Part shown: piece after piece, positions 8,879 through 18,104 of the stretch
Layout of the letters: the number at the start of each line of letters is the position of its first letter
How positions within the stretch are numbered: position 1 is the stretch's first letter
Made by a program: the position numbers and the translations under genes
From: Rhodanobacteraceae bacterium
Lineage (GTDB): Bacteria > Pseudomonadota > Gammaproteobacteria > Xanthomonadales > Rhodanobacteraceae
Length of the DNA stretch: 35,805 nucleotides
Direction of reading: 5' to 3'
Assembly (NCBI GenBank): GCA_003142815.1
Contig: PLNP01000047.1
Span: 54,017 to 89,821 of the forward strand
The notes under the pieces: model-generated
The model's database searches: none
Seen by the model: the letters and a program-made list of their open reading frames with translations, nothing else
Told to the model about the DNA's origin: nothing

Positions 8879-10171
8879 TCAACAAACCTTGGCCCTGAGC
8901 CAATCTCCATCGCCATCAGGCAAGCCGAACAGAGGCTCGACCAACGCAAGCGGCGCATCGATGCGGATACGCCAGCCGGCTTCATCGGCCCGTTCGTCGG
9001 CGACCAGACCTTGCGCATGCAGGCGCGCACGCAGTCGCCCGGACGCCGCGGGCAGGTGCAACTCGGCGCGCACGCGCTGCGAGCCCAGGCGTTCCTCGAT
9101 CGCGCGCAGCAGGCCGTCGATGCCGGCGCGGCTCAGCGCCGATACCCACGCGCGCGGCAGTTCGCCACCGTCGACGCGATCGAGCCGCGGCGTCGTACCC
9201 TCGACCAAATCGATCTTGTTGTAGACCAGCACCTGCGGCAGATCGTCGGCACCGATTTCGACAAGCACCGTTTCGACATCGGCGATATGCTGGTCGCGTT
9301 CCGGATCGGATGCATCGATCACGTGCAGCAGCAGATCCGCATCGCGCGCCTCGGCCAGGGTCGAACGGAACGCGGCGACAAGATCATGCGGCAGATCGCG
9401 GATGAAGCCGACCGTGTCGGCGAGCACGATCGGTCCGCAATCGAGGCCGTCGAAGCGACGCATCGTCGGATCGAGCGTCGCGAACAACTGGTCGGCCACA
9501 TACACCGTGGCGCCGGTCAACGCATTGAACAGGGTCGACTTGCCGGCATTGGTATAACCGACCAGCGCGACGATCGGCAGCGCGTTGCGCTGGCGCGCGC
9601 GGCGCGCCTGGGTGCGCTGTGTCTCGACCTTCTTCATGCGCTTCTGCAACTGCTTGACGCGATCGCCGAGCAGGCGGCGATCGAGTTCGAGCTGGGTTTC
9701 GCCGGGACCGCGCAGACCGATCGCGCCACCGCGCTGGCGTTCAAGATGGGTCCAGCCGCGTACCAGGCGCGTGGACATGTGCTTCAGTTGTGCGAGTTCG
9801 ACCTGCAGCTTGCCTTCGTGCGAGCGCGCGCGCTGCGCGAAGATGTCGAGGATCAGGCCGGTGCGATCGACGACGCGACATTCGGTCAGTTGTTCCAGGT
9901 TGCGTTCCTGGACCGGGCTCAGCGCGTGGTTGACCAGGATCAGGTCCGCGTCGAGCGCCTGCTTCTGCGCCTTCAGCTCCTCCGCCTTGCCGGTGCCGAT
10001 GAAATACCTCGGGTTCGGTCGCTCGACTCTCGCATTCAGGCTGCCGACCACGCTGGCGCCGGCCGAGCGCGCGAGCTCGCCGAATTCCTCCAATGCCAGC
10101 GGATCCCGTCGACCTGGCGCCTGCGGTTGCAACAGGAGCGCACGCTCACCTTTTTTCGATCGTTCGAACAG
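8879..10171 (-). CDS. hflX: Ribosome-associated GTPase HflX
   Basis: 430 residues if begun at CTG 10171. The N-terminal HflX domain ends with RGPGETQLELDRR; the G domain has GYTNAGKST (G1), DTVGFIRDLP (G3) and NKIDLVEG (G4), followed by a short C-terminal domain. HflX is a GTPase that splits stalled or stress-damaged 70S ribosomes. The first conventional start in frame is TTG at 10132, but that omits the conserved opening; starting at CTG gives LFERSKKGERALLLQPQ, which matches the family's MFDR..KGE.ALL opening, and AAGGTGA lies seven bases before it. There is no ATG in this part of the frame and a TGA stands three codons upstream. In the miaA-hfq-hflX order. Confidence 0.93.
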   Translation of the reverse strand: MFERSKKGERALLLQPQAPGRRDPLALEEFGELARSAGASVVGSLNARVERPNPRYFIGTGKAEELKAQKQALDADLILVNHALSPVQERNLEQLTECRVVDRTGLILDIFAQRARSHEGKLQVELAQLKHMSTRLVRGWTHLERQRGGAIGLRGPGETQLELDRRLLGDRVKQLQKRMKKVETQRTQARRARQRNALPIVALVGYTNAGKSTLFNALTGATVYVADQLFATLDPTMRRFDGLDCGPIVLADTVGFIRDLPHDLVAAFRSTLAEARDADLLLHVIDASDPERDQHIADVETVLVEIGADDLPQVLVYNKIDLVEGTTPRLDRVDGGELPRAWVSALSRAGIDGLLRAIEERLGSQRVRAELHLPAASGRLRARLHAQGLVADERADEAGWRIRIDAPLALVEPLFGLPDGDGDWLRAKVC

Positions 10172-10270
10172 CGGAAGTCACCTTTTGTGGGGAGCGTTCT
10201 TGAATGAGTCCACTTCCGGCAGTTTCAAGCGCGCGATGAGCGACGCCGCACCCAACCCGACTCGATCGAA

Positions 10271-10552
10271 TCAGGCGCTCTCTTCGTTCGACGCTTCGAC
10301 CATGTGCTCGCCATCGGGCGAGGGCATCCCGTCGGGACTGCCGACGCGGACATTGCGCGACGGCACGACGGTCGAGATCGCGTGCTTGTAGACCATCTGG
10401 CTGACCGTATTGCGCAGCAATACAACGAACTGGTCGAACGATTCGACCGTGCCCTGCAGCTTGATGCCGTTGACCAGATAGATCGACACCGGCACACGCT
10501 CGCGTCTCAACGCGTTCAGAAACGGATCCTGCAACGACTGCCCCTTGGACAT
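10271..10552 (-). CDS. hfq: RNA chaperone Hfq
   Basis: 93 residues. The Sm fold occupies residues 6-68: [15 protein letters not shown] and [21 protein letters not shown] (Sm1), then [14 protein letters not shown] (Sm2), with the proximal-face Gln8, Phe42-region residues and the YKH motif intact. The C-terminal tail after residue 70 is acidic and disordered. Hfq forms a hexameric ring that pairs small RNAs with mRNAs. It lies between miaA and hflX on the same strand. The 162 bp upstream of the start hold no gene and no promoter I can support. Confidence 0.97.
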   Translation of the reverse strand: MSKGQSLQDPFLNALRRERVPVSIYLVNGIKLQGTVESFDQFVVLLRNTVSQMVYKHAISTVVPSRNVRVGSPDGMPSPDGEHMVEASNEESA

Positions 10553-10714
10553 GGTCTTGTTCTCCCGGCGACAAAATCTCCGAATCGGCGAAAATTCGCA
10601 TGCTGCGCCAGTGTCTGCGCAGCCTGCCGATTCAACCCGGATTCAGTTTCGCACGATCTTGACGCGTTGTGTGCGCCAACCACGCGAATTGGCGCCCACC
10701 CTGTTGTGTCCGAC

Positions 10715-11665
10715 TCAAGCTGCCGGAAGGAATCTACCGACCGCAGACCGCACATCTTCGGTCAATGTGCGGCGATCAGGATCGAACAAGCGCGCATCGA
10801 GCTCGCTTCTCAGCCATGTAATTTGACGTTTCGCGAGCTGCCGCGTGGCAAAGATGGCGCGATCGCGAAACGTGATCCCGTCAATATCGCCATCGAGATA
10901 CGGCCATGCCTGCCGATAGCCGACCGCGCGCATTGCCGGCAGGTCGGCATGCAGGGCGACATTCGCGTGCAGACGACGCGCCTCGTCGAGAAAGCCCGCC
11001 GCGAGCATCGCATCGAAACGCGCCGCGATGCGCGCGTGCAACAGGCCACGCTCCGCTGGCACCAGCGCGAGCTTGAGCAAGCGCCAAGGCAGCACCTCGC
11101 GTACGCCGCCCACCTGCTGCGCCGACAGCGGCCGGCCGGTCAGCACGATGACCTCGAGCGCGCGCTGGACGCGCTGGGTGTCGCCAGGCCGGATCCGCGC
11201 GGCAGCTTCCGGATCGAGCCGGGCCAGCCGCGCATGCAGTGCCGGCCAGCCGATCCGCACGGCCTCATTGGCGAGTTCGGTGCGCAGTACCGGATCGGCA
11301 TCCGGCAACGCCGACAGGCCGCGTTCGAGCGCACGGAAGTACAGCCCGGTGCCGCCAACCAGCAACGGAACGCTGCCGACGCGCGTGATCTCGTCCATCG
11401 CGACCCATGCGTCGGCGCGAAATTCGGCCGCGGAATACGGCTGCGACGGATCGCGGATGTCGATCAGGCGATGGGGATAGCGCGCCAACGTGCCCGCATC
11501 CGGTTTCGCACTGCCAATGTCGAGGCCGCGATAGACCAGCGCCGAATCGACACTGACCAGCTGCACCGGGAAACGATCGGCCAGCGCGCAGGCGAGAGCG
11601 GTCTTGCCCGATGCGGTCGGCCCCATCAGGAAGACCGCGGGTGGCCGCTGGTCGACGGGCTCCAT
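10715..11665 (-). CDS. miaA: tRNA dimethylallyltransferase MiaA
   Basis: 316 residues. P-loop [14 protein letters not shown] near residue 15, [16 protein letters not shown] near 40-55, then [16 protein letters not shown] near 105 and [12 protein letters not shown] near 165. MiaA adds a dimethylallyl group to N6 of A37 in tRNAs reading codons that begin with U, aiding reading-frame maintenance. The frame is open to a GTG at 11704, but the ATG at 11665 ([15 protein letters not shown]) places the P-loop at the usual distance from the N-terminus. First gene of the miaA-hfq-hflX series here; mutL, its usual upstream neighbour, is replaced by a response regulator. Confidence 0.95.
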   Translation of the reverse strand: MEPVDQRPPAVFLMGPTASGKTALACALADRFPVQLVSVDSALVYRGLDIGSAKPDAGTLARYPHRLIDIRDPSQPYSAAEFRADAWVAMDEITRVGSVPLLVGGTGLYFRALERGLSALPDADPVLRTELANEAVRIGWPALHARLARLDPEAAARIRPGDTQRVQRALEVIVLTGRPLSAQQVGGVREVLPWRLLKLALVPAERGLLHARIAARFDAMLAAGFLDEARRLHANVALHADLPAMRAVGYRQAWPYLDGDIDGITFRDRAIFATRQLAKRQITWLRSELDARLFDPDRRTLTEDVRSAVGRFLPAA

Positions 11666-11746
11666 CACGCGCTCACTGACAACGGCGACCACGATCTGCC
11701 ACACGCGACACCACGCGGGGCGCAGCCTGCGTCAGGGGTGCATCGC

Positions 11747-12280
11747 TCAGTCCGCCACCGCTGACGCCGCTGCAGCGCGCTGGGTTACGCCGACGTGTGG
11801 GCGCTTGGGCAGCAGCGAGTCGTCGAGCAAACGTTCGATGCGCGAAAACACTTCCGCACGCGAGAACGGCTTTTTCATGAAATCGTCCGCACCGATGCGC
11901 TGCGCATAGAACTGCTCGGTGGCTTGTTCGTTGCCACTCATCATGATGATCGGGATCTGGCGCGTCGCTAAATCGCGGCGCAGCTGGCGCAGCGCGGCAA
12001 ACCCGCTCATGCCGGGCAGCACGATATCGAGGAAGATCAGATCCGGCCGCTCAGACAGGGCGATCGCAACGCCTTTTTCCGCGTCCTCCGCCTCCAATAT
12101 GAAGTAGCCGTTCTGCTGCAGCATGCGCCGCAACACGGCCACGATGGTGCTGGAGTCGTCGACGACCAGCACGCGCATGCCGCCACGCGCGTTCAGGCGT
12201 GGCTTGCTGCGGCGCTGAGCCGACTGTGCGTCCTTCGATCCGGTACCCAGCACGCGTTTGATGAAAGCGAAAATACCCAC
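11747..12280 (-). CDS. Single-domain CheY/PilG-type response regulator
   Basis: 177 residues, of which about 36-155 form a receiver domain: MRVLVVDDSS (acidic pair Asp41, Asp42), phosphoacceptor Asp85 in LIFLDIVLPGMSG, the conserved MMSGNE switch region and the MKKPF lysine. There is no output domain. Before it sits an unusual N-terminus, MGIFAFIKRVLGTGSK, an amphipathic basic helix, followed by a polar linker; the C-terminus adds a short Ala-rich tail. It resembles twitching-motility and chemotaxis regulators, but no kinase is nearby to identify the pathway. It is divergent from tdh across a 248-bp gap. Confidence 0.88.
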   Translation of the reverse strand: MGIFAFIKRVLGTGSKDAQSAQRRSKPRLNARGGMRVLVVDDSSTIVAVLRRMLQQNGYFILEAEDAEKGVAIALSERPDLIFLDIVLPGMSGFAALRQLRRDLATRQIPIIMMSGNEQATEQFYAQRIGADDFMKKPFSRAEVFSRIERLLDDSLLPKRPHVGVTQRAAAASAVAD

Positions 12281-12458
12281 GAGTCAGCCCCCTCAGACTG
12301 CACGGCACCGTTGTTTAGTCTAGTCGCTTTGAGCGAGTCCGTCGCGTGCGCAAAGTCAGAGTGCGCGTGCGCGTCCAGCGACTTCGCGCATTCCGCTTCG
12401 GCGTCTTGACTCCTATGAACAACAAATACGAACAGCAACTACGCGCTCGCATCCAACG

Positions 12459-12487
12459 AGCGGTGCGGCGGTGTGCAATCGTATAAT
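12459..12487 (+). promoter_or_regulatory. Candidate tdh promoter with a perfect -10
   Basis: TATAAT at 12482-12487 lies 41 bp before the tdh ATG in the gap between two divergent genes. The -35 position is poor (AGCGGT at 17-bp spacing), so either an activator helps or the promoter is weak. The rest of the 12281-12528 gap shows nothing I can name; it must also hold the response regulator's promoter. Confidence 0.5.
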
Positions 12488-12528
12488 CGGCGGATCGGTG
12501 CCATCCGGCGCCAGCAGCGAGCAGCACC

Positions 12529-13566
12529 ATGTCGCAGACGATGATGAAAGCCTTGGTCAAGCGCGAAGCAGCGCGCGGGATCTGGATGGAGGAAGTACCG
12601 GTTCCCGAGATCGGCCCGAACGATGTGCTGGTCAAGCTCGAAAAGACCGCGATCTGCGGCACTGACCTGCACATCTACAAATGGGACGAGTGGTCGCGGC
12701 GGGTGATCAAGCCCGGTCTCGTGATCGGTCACGAATTCGTCGGCCGCATCGTCGACATCGGCGCTGGCGTGCGCGGCTACACGCTCGGCCAGCGCGTCTC
12801 CGCCGAAGGCCACGTCGTCTGCGGCGTCTGCCGCAACTGCCGCGCCGGCAAGCAGCATCTGTGCCCGAACACAGTCGGCATCGGCGTGAACCGCAACGGC
12901 GCGTTCGCCGAATATGTCGCGGTGCCGGCCTCGAACCTATGGCCGATTCCGGACCAGATCCCGAGCGAACTCGCCGCGTTCTTCGATCCTTACGGCAACG
13001 CCGCGCACTGCGCGCTCGAATTCGACCTGATCGGCGAGGACGTGCTGATCACCGGCGCGGGGCCGATCGGCATCATCGCGGCGGGCATCTGCAAGCATGT
13101 CGGCGCGCGCAATGTGGTCGTCACCGACGTCAACGACTACCGCTTGAAGCTCGCCGCGGACATGGGTGCGACGAGAGTCGTCAACGTCTCCAAGCAGTCC
13201 GTGAAGGAGGTCGTCAAGGACCTGCACATGGAAGGCTTCGACGTCGGTCTTGAAATGTCCGGCAATCCACGCGCGTTCAACGACATGCTCGACTGCATGT
13301 ACCACGGCGGCAAGGTCGCGTTGCTCGGCCTGCTGCCGAACGGCGCCGGCATCGACTGGGACAAGGTGATCTTCAAGGGCCTCACCCTGCAGGGCATCTA
13401 TGGCCGGCGCATGTACGAGACCTGGTACAAAATGACGCAAATGGTACTGACCGGTTTTCCGCTGCAGAAAGTGCTGACCCATCAGATCACCATCGACGAC
13501 TTCCAGAAGGGATTCGACTTGATGGAATCGGGCAATTGCGGCAAGGTTGTCTGCTCCTGGAATTGA
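12529..13566 (+). CDS. tdh: L-threonine 3-dehydrogenase
   Basis: 345 residues, a zinc-dependent medium-chain dehydrogenase. Catalytic zinc ligands Cys43 and His68-Glu69 ([15 protein letters not shown], then IGHEF), structural zinc cysteines 98, 101, 104 and 112, and the NAD-binding [12 protein letters not shown] near residue 175. It oxidises L-threonine to 2-amino-3-oxobutyrate. The family's residues [16 protein letters not shown] and [13 protein letters not shown] are all present, which separates it from general alcohol dehydrogenases. Start uncertain: ATG codons at 12529, 12541 and 12544 are possible and no clear ribosome binding site decides; the usual N-terminus MKALVK favours the last. 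No kbl gene, the common partner, is beside it. Confidence 0.94.
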   Translation: MSQTMMKALVKREAARGIWMEEVPVPEIGPNDVLVKLEKTAICGTDLHIYKWDEWSRRVIKPGLVIGHEFVGRIVDIGAGVRGYTLGQRVSAEGHVVCGVCRNCRAGKQHLCPNTVGIGVNRNGAFAEYVAVPASNLWPIPDQIPSELAAFFDPYGNAAHCALEFDLIGEDVLITGAGPIGIIAAGICKHVGARNVVVTDVNDYRLKLAADMGATRVVNVSKQSVKEVVKDLHMEGFDVGLEMSGNPRAFNDMLDCMYHGGKVALLGLLPNGAGIDWDKVIFKGLTLQGIYGRRMYETWYKMTQMVLTGFPLQKVLTHQITIDDFQKGFDLMESGNCGKVVCSWN

Positions 13567-13588
13567 ACGGCGATCAGCAATACATCCG

Positions 13589-14938
13589 ATGCCCATTCAC
13601 CGCATCCACGACCTGATCGAAGCCGCACTCGTCGAACTGCCGCCAGGCCCCCTCCTGGTCACGCTCAGCGGCGGACTCGATTCAACGACGCTGCTGCACG
13701 CGCTGGCCGGGTCGGCGGCCGCGCGCGCGCGCGGACTGCGCGCCGTGCATATCGACCACGGCTTGCATGAAGACAGCGCCAGCTGGTCCGACCATTGCCG
13801 CGACTACACCGACGCGCTCGGCGTGGAACTCATTATCCGCGCCGTCAATGTGCCGCCGCGCCGCGCAGGCCTCGGCCGTGAAGCCTCCGCGCGGCGTGCA
13901 CGCTATGGCGCGATAGAAGCGCTGCTCGCGCCCGGCGACATCGTCGCACTCGCGCACCACCGCGATGACCAGGCGGAAACGGTCTTGTTGAAACTCATGC
14001 GTGGTGCCGGCCCTGAAGGCGTTGGCGCGATGCGGACCTTGCGAAAGCTCGGCCGGGGATTCGCCTGGCGTCCGCTGCTCGGGCTGCCGCGCGCGGCGTT
14101 GCGCGAGTATGCCGAGCACTATCAATTGGACTGGCTGCAGGATCCGAGCAATGCCGATCCGACCATCGACCGCAACTATCTGCGCATGCAGGTAATGCCG
14201 CGCATCCTGCAACGCTGGCCGGAAGCGGAAACCAGCATTGCACAAAGCGCCGCATGGGCGCGCGCCGCCGCCAGCTTCATCGACGGGGAGGCAGGCCGCG
14301 CGCTCGCTCGTACGCAAGGGCTCGACCCATCGACCTTGCGCTTGCGCGAATGGCTGGAACTACCACAGGCGCTGCGCGATCCGGTTCTCAGGCGCTGGCT
14401 GCGCTCGCTCGACCTGCCCGAGCCGACCCACTACCAAGCGGCCGAACTTGTGCGCCAACTCGGCGAAGCCGGCGAGGACCGCCAGCCGTGCGTGCGCTGG
14501 CCGGGCGCCGAAATGCGCCGCTATCGCGACCTGCTGCATGCGCTGGCGCCGCTGCAGTTGCCGCCATTCGAATGGACCGCCGAGTTCGACGGTTCCGATC
14601 TCGCCCTGCCGATGGATCTGGGCACGCTGCGCCTGGTCAGTGCGGGATCGCGTCCGCACATCGCGCCGCTCCGCGTACGTTTCCGCCGCGGCGGGGAAAG
14701 CCTGCGGCTGTCCTCCGGCGCGCACACGCGCGAACTGCGCGACCTGTTCCAGGAAGCCGGCATTCCGCCCTGGCAGCGTGGCCGCTTGCCGCTGGTGTTC
14801 GAGCCTGATGGCGCACTGCTCGCGGTCGCCGATCTGTGGCTGAGCGAAGCGGGTACGCGATTGTTCGACGCGCACGACGCGCGCATCGAATGGACTCAGC
14901 GCGGCGCAGGCCGTGGCCGATCGGCGCCGGACATTTGA
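13589..14938 (+). CDS. tilS: tRNA(Ile)-lysidine synthetase TilS
   Basis: 449 residues. The PP-loop SGGLDS at 27-32 binds ATP; ALAHHRDDQAETVLLKLMRGAG and LGRGFAWRPLLGLPR follow in the N-terminal catalytic domain, and RELRDLFQEAGIPPWQRGRLPLV marks the C-terminal domain. TilS attaches lysine to C34 of the minor isoleucine tRNA, switching its reading from AUG to AUA; it is normally essential. The ATG at 13589 places the PP-loop correctly; the open frame before it overlaps the end of tdh. Starts 22 bp after tdh and could share its transcript. Confidence 0.95.
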   Translation: MPIHRIHDLIEAALVELPPGPLLVTLSGGLDSTTLLHALAGSAAARARGLRAVHIDHGLHEDSASWSDHCRDYTDALGVELIIRAVNVPPRRAGLGREASARRARYGAIEALLAPGDIVALAHHRDDQAETVLLKLMRGAGPEGVGAMRTLRKLGRGFAWRPLLGLPRAALREYAEHYQLDWLQDPSNADPTIDRNYLRMQVMPRILQRWPEAETSIAQSAAWARAAASFIDGEAGRALARTQGLDPSTLRLREWLELPQALRDPVLRRWLRSLDLPEPTHYQAAELVRQLGEAGEDRQPCVRWPGAEMRRYRDLLHALAPLQLPPFEWTAEFDGSDLALPMDLGTLRLVSAGSRPHIAPLRVRFRRGGESLRLSSGAHTRELRDLFQEAGIPPWQRGRLPLVFEPDGALLAVADLWLSEAGTRLFDAHDARIEWTQRGAGRGRSAPDI

Positions 14939-14971
14939 TCTTGCCGGCAAGCTGAGCTAGCGTTTGCGCCC

Positions 14972-15226
14972 ATGCCAAAGGCCGCCTCCGCCGAAACGTC
15001 CCAAGTCGCCGAATTCGAGAAGTCGCTCGACGAACTCGAACAACTCGTCGTGCGCATGGAACACGGCGAGCTCAGCCTCGACGATTCGCTGCAATCGTTC
15101 GAACGCGGCATCGCGCTGTATCGCAACTGCCAGAGCGCGCTCGACCAGGCCAAACTGCGCGTCAGCGAGCTGCTCGATCCAGCCGTGCCGGAGTCGGCGC
15201 GCCCGTTCGACCCCGATACACCGTAA
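14972..15226 (+). CDS. xseB: Exodeoxyribonuclease VII small subunit
   Basis: 84 residues. After a short polar leader comes the two-helix XseB fold: [39 protein letters not shown] and [10 protein letters not shown]. Several small subunits bind one XseA to make exonuclease VII, a single-strand-specific nuclease used in mismatch repair and removal of trapped topoisomerases. xseA is not in the window. The stop is 2 bp from the ispA start, the common xseB-ispA pairing of isoprenoid operons. Confidence 0.95.
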   Translation: MPKAASAETSQVAEFEKSLDELEQLVVRMEHGELSLDDSLQSFERGIALYRNCQSALDQAKLRVSELLDPAVPESARPFDPDTP

Positions 15227-15228
15227 GC

Positions 15229-16119
15229 ATGGACCTCAGCCCTGCGCTGCAGGCGCTATCCGCGCGCGCCGATACTGCACTCGCGCGTGCACTTCCGAGC
15301 GACGACCAACATCCCCTCGAACTGCACCGCGCGATGCGCTACGCCGTGCTCGGCGGTGGCAAGCGCCTGCGCCCGTTGCTGGTTTACGCGAGCGGCGCGG
15401 TGTTCAGCGCAACCCCTGAAAAGCTCGATGCGATCGCGGCGGCGGTCGAAATCATTCATGCCTATTCGCTCGTCCACGACGACCTGCCGGCGATGGATGA
15501 CGATTCGCTGCGCCGCGGCCGGCCGACGTGCCACATCGTGTTCGGCGAAGCGATGGCGATCCTCGCCGGCGACGCGTTGCAGGCGCTCGCGTTCCAAGTG
15601 CTCGCGAACGATCGCGCGCTCGGCGTCGATGCGGCGACGCATCTGGACATGCTGCGCACGCTCAGCCTCGCCTGCGGCTCACACGGCATGGCCGGCGGCC
15701 AGGCGTTCGATCTCGCCGCGGTCGGCAAGAAGCTCGACGCGAGCGAACTCGAACGCATGCATGTGTACAAGACCGGCGCACTGATCCGCGCCTCGGTGCG
15801 CCTCGGCGCGCTCGCCGCAGGCTGCAAGGATATGGCTGTATTGTCCGCGCTGGAGACCTACGGCCACTCGATCGGCCTCGCATTCCAGATCCGCGACGAC
15901 CTGCTCGACATCGAGGCCGACACCGAGCAGCTTGGCAAGACCGCCGGCAAGGACGCCCTCGCAAACAAACCGACCTATCCGGCGATCCTCGGCGTCGACG
16001 CGTCACGTGCGGAACTGGTCGCGTTGACCACCCGCGCACTCGAATCGATCGAAACGCTCGGCGCGAACGCCGAGCCGTTACGCGACCTCGCCCGCTTCGT
16101 CGCCAGCCGCCTTAGCTGA
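15229..16119 (+). CDS. ispA: (2E,6E)-farnesyl diphosphate synthase
   Basis: 296 residues. GGGKRLRPLL near residue 42, the first Asp-rich motif DDLPAMDDD (Asp84, Asp85, Asp90) followed by RRGRPT, KTGALIRA near 181, and the second Asp-rich motif IRDDLLDIEAD (223-227), which bind magnesium-diphosphate. The spacing in the first motif (two residues inserted) is that of bacterial short-chain type II synthases, so farnesyl (C15) product is most likely; geranylgeranyl is less so. It condenses IPP with DMAPP and GPP for quinone and undecaprenyl precursors. dxs, often next, is absent here; a convergent gene follows 25 bp away. Confidence 0.93.
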   Translation: MDLSPALQALSARADTALARALPSDDQHPLELHRAMRYAVLGGGKRLRPLLVYASGAVFSATPEKLDAIAAAVEIIHAYSLVHDDLPAMDDDSLRRGRPTCHIVFGEAMAILAGDALQALAFQVLANDRALGVDAATHLDMLRTLSLACGSHGMAGGQAFDLAAVGKKLDASELERMHVYKTGALIRASVRLGALAAGCKDMAVLSALETYGHSIGLAFQIRDDLLDIEADTEQLGKTAGKDALANKPTYPAILGVDASRAELVALTTRALESIETLGANAEPLRDLARFVASRLS

Positions 16120-16144
16120 GTTTCGCAGCTCGACGAAAGCGCCC

Positions 16145-16561
16145 CTACTTCACCAGGCGCAGCGTGAACGGGTAACGGTAGGCGACGCCCTCGTTCGCCT
16201 TGATCGCCGCGATGATCGTCAACACGATCCAGCCGATGAACAATACCGCCCCGATTGGATAGGTGAGCAGTAAGCCGATACCGAGAGTCACGATCGTGAA
16301 GATCACCAGTGCGACAAACGCGATCGCGACCGTGATGTTGAAGTTTAGCGCCTCTTTCGCCTGGTCGGCCGCGAACGGCAGCGTGTCGCGCTTGACCAAC
16401 CAGACGATCAGGGGCCCAAGGATGCAGCCGATGCCGGTGACGAAAAAGCTGAAGGCGGACAGATGACCGATCAGTGCCCACATGCGCTCGTCGCTCGACT
16501 GCGTCGCGGGAAGCGAAGCTTGCGGCTGGCTCGGCGGCACCCCATTGTCGTTCTCGCTCAT
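16145..16561 (-). CDS. DUF4870 (Tic20-like) membrane protein
   Basis: 138 residues. A polar N-terminus (MSENDNGVPPSQPQASLP) precedes SSDERMWALIGHLSAF, the family's usual opening, then three hydrophobic segments: about 30-55 (AFSFFVTGIGCILGPLIVWLVK), 70-95 and 100-120. The motif PFAADQAKEALNFNITV lies between the first and second. Proteins of this kind are short inner-membrane proteins of unknown role. The ATG at 16561 is preferred over an open frame reaching 16621 because it gives a conventional start. It is convergent with ispA. Confidence 0.85.
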   Translation of the reverse strand: MSENDNGVPPSQPQASLPATQSSDERMWALIGHLSAFSFFVTGIGCILGPLIVWLVKRDTLPFAADQAKEALNFNITVAIAFVALVIFTIVTLGIGLLLTYPIGAVLFIGWIVLTIIAAIKANEGVAYRYPFTLRLVK

Positions 16562-16627
16562 GGATTTGCTCCGTTGGATGGCGCGTACACTTTTTCCTGC
16601 GCAAGCAGAACTGTCAAGCACGTAAAG

Positions 16628-17974
16628 TCACGCGTCGCCGGCAATCGTCATGTGTTCGAGCAGGATAGACCCGCAGAGGATGTGCGAGCGCGGATCGACG
16701 TCGCTGCCGATCGCAGCGATGTTGGCGAACATGTCGCGCAGGTTCGCGGCGATCGTGATCTCCTCGACTGGATACGCGATCTCGCCGTTCTCGACCCAGA
16801 AGCCGCTGGCGCCGCGCGAGTAATCGCCGGTGAGCAGCGAGACGCCCTGCCCCATCAACTCGCTGACGAGCAGGCCCGTGTTCATGCGTTTCAGCAATGC
16901 GGCGAAATCATCGCTGCCCGGTTTCACGACGACGTTGTGCACGCCGCCGGCATTGCCGGTCGATTGCAGGCCGAGCTTGCGCGCCGAGTAGCTGCCGAGG
17001 ATATAGCGCGCGAGCACGCCGTCGCTGATCAGGTCCGAGTCGCGGGTGGCGACGCCTTCGGAGTCGAACGCAGTCGAGCCGTGGCCACGCGGGATGCGCG
17101 GGCGTTCGACGATCTGCATGAATTGGGGAAACACGCGCTTGCCGACATGGTCGACGAGGAAGCTCGCGCGCCGGTACAGCGCGCCGCCGCTGACTGCCGA
17201 GAGGAAATTTCCGATCAAGCCGCGGGCGACCTCCGGCACGAACAATACCGGGCAATCGCGAGTGCCGAGCTTGCGTGCGGAAAGCCGCGCGAGCGTGCGT
17301 TTGGCGGCCTTGCGACCGATCTCGATGGCGGGCATGAAATCGCCGGCCGCGCGCACGCTGTCGTACCAGTAATCGCGCTGCATGCCAGCCGCATCTTCTG
17401 CGATCAACGCGCAGGACAGCGAGTGATGCGTGCTGCGCTCGCGACCGACGAAGCCGAGAGAATTGGCGTAGGCGGTCAGCGAGGCGCTGGCCTGCACCGA
17501 CGCGCCGTCGGAATTGTCGATGCGCGGATCGAAGCTGCGCCCGGCATCCTCGATTTCGACACCGAGCCGGATCGCATCCTCGGCGCTGATGTTCCACGGA
17601 TGCCAGAGGTCGAGGTCGGGAATGTCACGCGCGAGCAGAGCCGGGTCGGCGAGGCCGTTCGCGACATCCTCCTCGGTGTAGCGCGCGATCGCGCAGGCGT
17701 GCTCGACGGTCTGCTCGATCGACGTGGGATCGAGATCGGCCGTACTCGCCGAACCCTTGTGCTTGCCGAAATAGACGGTCACCGAGACGCCGCGATCGCG
17801 GGTGCGCTCGACCGTCTCGACTTCACCGAGGCGTACGTTGACGCTGAGACCGGTATCGATACTCGCCGCGACGTCGGCCTCGCTCGCGCCCTTGGCACGG
17901 CAACGCCGGATCACGTCCTCGGCGATCTCGGCGAGGCGATCGAGTTCGTTGATACTGGTGTCGCCGATAGTCAT
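16628..17974 (-). CDS. pmbA: TldE/PmbA family protein, partner of TldD
   Basis: 448 residues. Matches the TldE (PmbA) subunit: N-terminal half with VRLGEVETVERTRDRGVSVTVYFGKHKGSAS, middle with LFVPEVARGLIGNFLSAVSGGALYR, and the C-terminal VENGEIAYPVEEITIAANLRDMF. It lacks the HExxxH motif, as expected: TldE is the non-catalytic-site partner of the TldD metalloprotease heterodimer, which trims unfolded peptides such as microcin B17 leader and the CcdA antitoxin. The ATG at 17974 is preferred to a GTG four codons earlier. Gene content here puts it only 0.8 kb from its partner tldD. Confidence 0.93.
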   Translation of the reverse strand: MTIGDTSINELDRLAEIAEDVIRRCRAKGASEADVAASIDTGLSVNVRLGEVETVERTRDRGVSVTVYFGKHKGSASTADLDPTSIEQTVEHACAIARYTEEDVANGLADPALLARDIPDLDLWHPWNISAEDAIRLGVEIEDAGRSFDPRIDNSDGASVQASASLTAYANSLGFVGRERSTHHSLSCALIAEDAAGMQRDYWYDSVRAAGDFMPAIEIGRKAAKRTLARLSARKLGTRDCPVLFVPEVARGLIGNFLSAVSGGALYRRASFLVDHVGKRVFPQFMQIVERPRIPRGHGSTAFDSEGVATRDSDLISDGVLARYILGSYSARKLGLQSTGNAGGVHNVVVKPGSDDFAALLKRMNTGLLVSELMGQGVSLLTGDYSRGASGFWVENGEIAYPVEEITIAANLRDMFANIAAIGSDVDPRSHILCGSILLEHMTIAGDA

Positions 17975-18007
17975 TGGGTGATTCACAGCCTATCCTTCCA
18001 TCAGAAT

Positions 18008-18084
18008 CGTCATTCCGACGAAAGCCGGAATCCAGTTCTTCCTACCATTCCAAAGCTGGATCCCGGCTTGCGCCGGGATAACGA
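18008..18084. repeat. Intergenic inverted repeat, family A copy 2
   Basis: Left arm CGTCATTCCGACGAAAGCCG then GAATCCAG; right arm CTGGATCCCGGC then TTGCGCCGGGATAACGA. Same family as 185-266 but more worn: the left arm reads TTCC where the right has CCCGG. It fills most of the gap between the divergent starts of pmbA and yjgA, so the promoters of both must lie in or beside it. Confidence 0.75.
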
Positions 18085-18104
18085 GCAAAAAAAAGACAAT
18101 ACGA

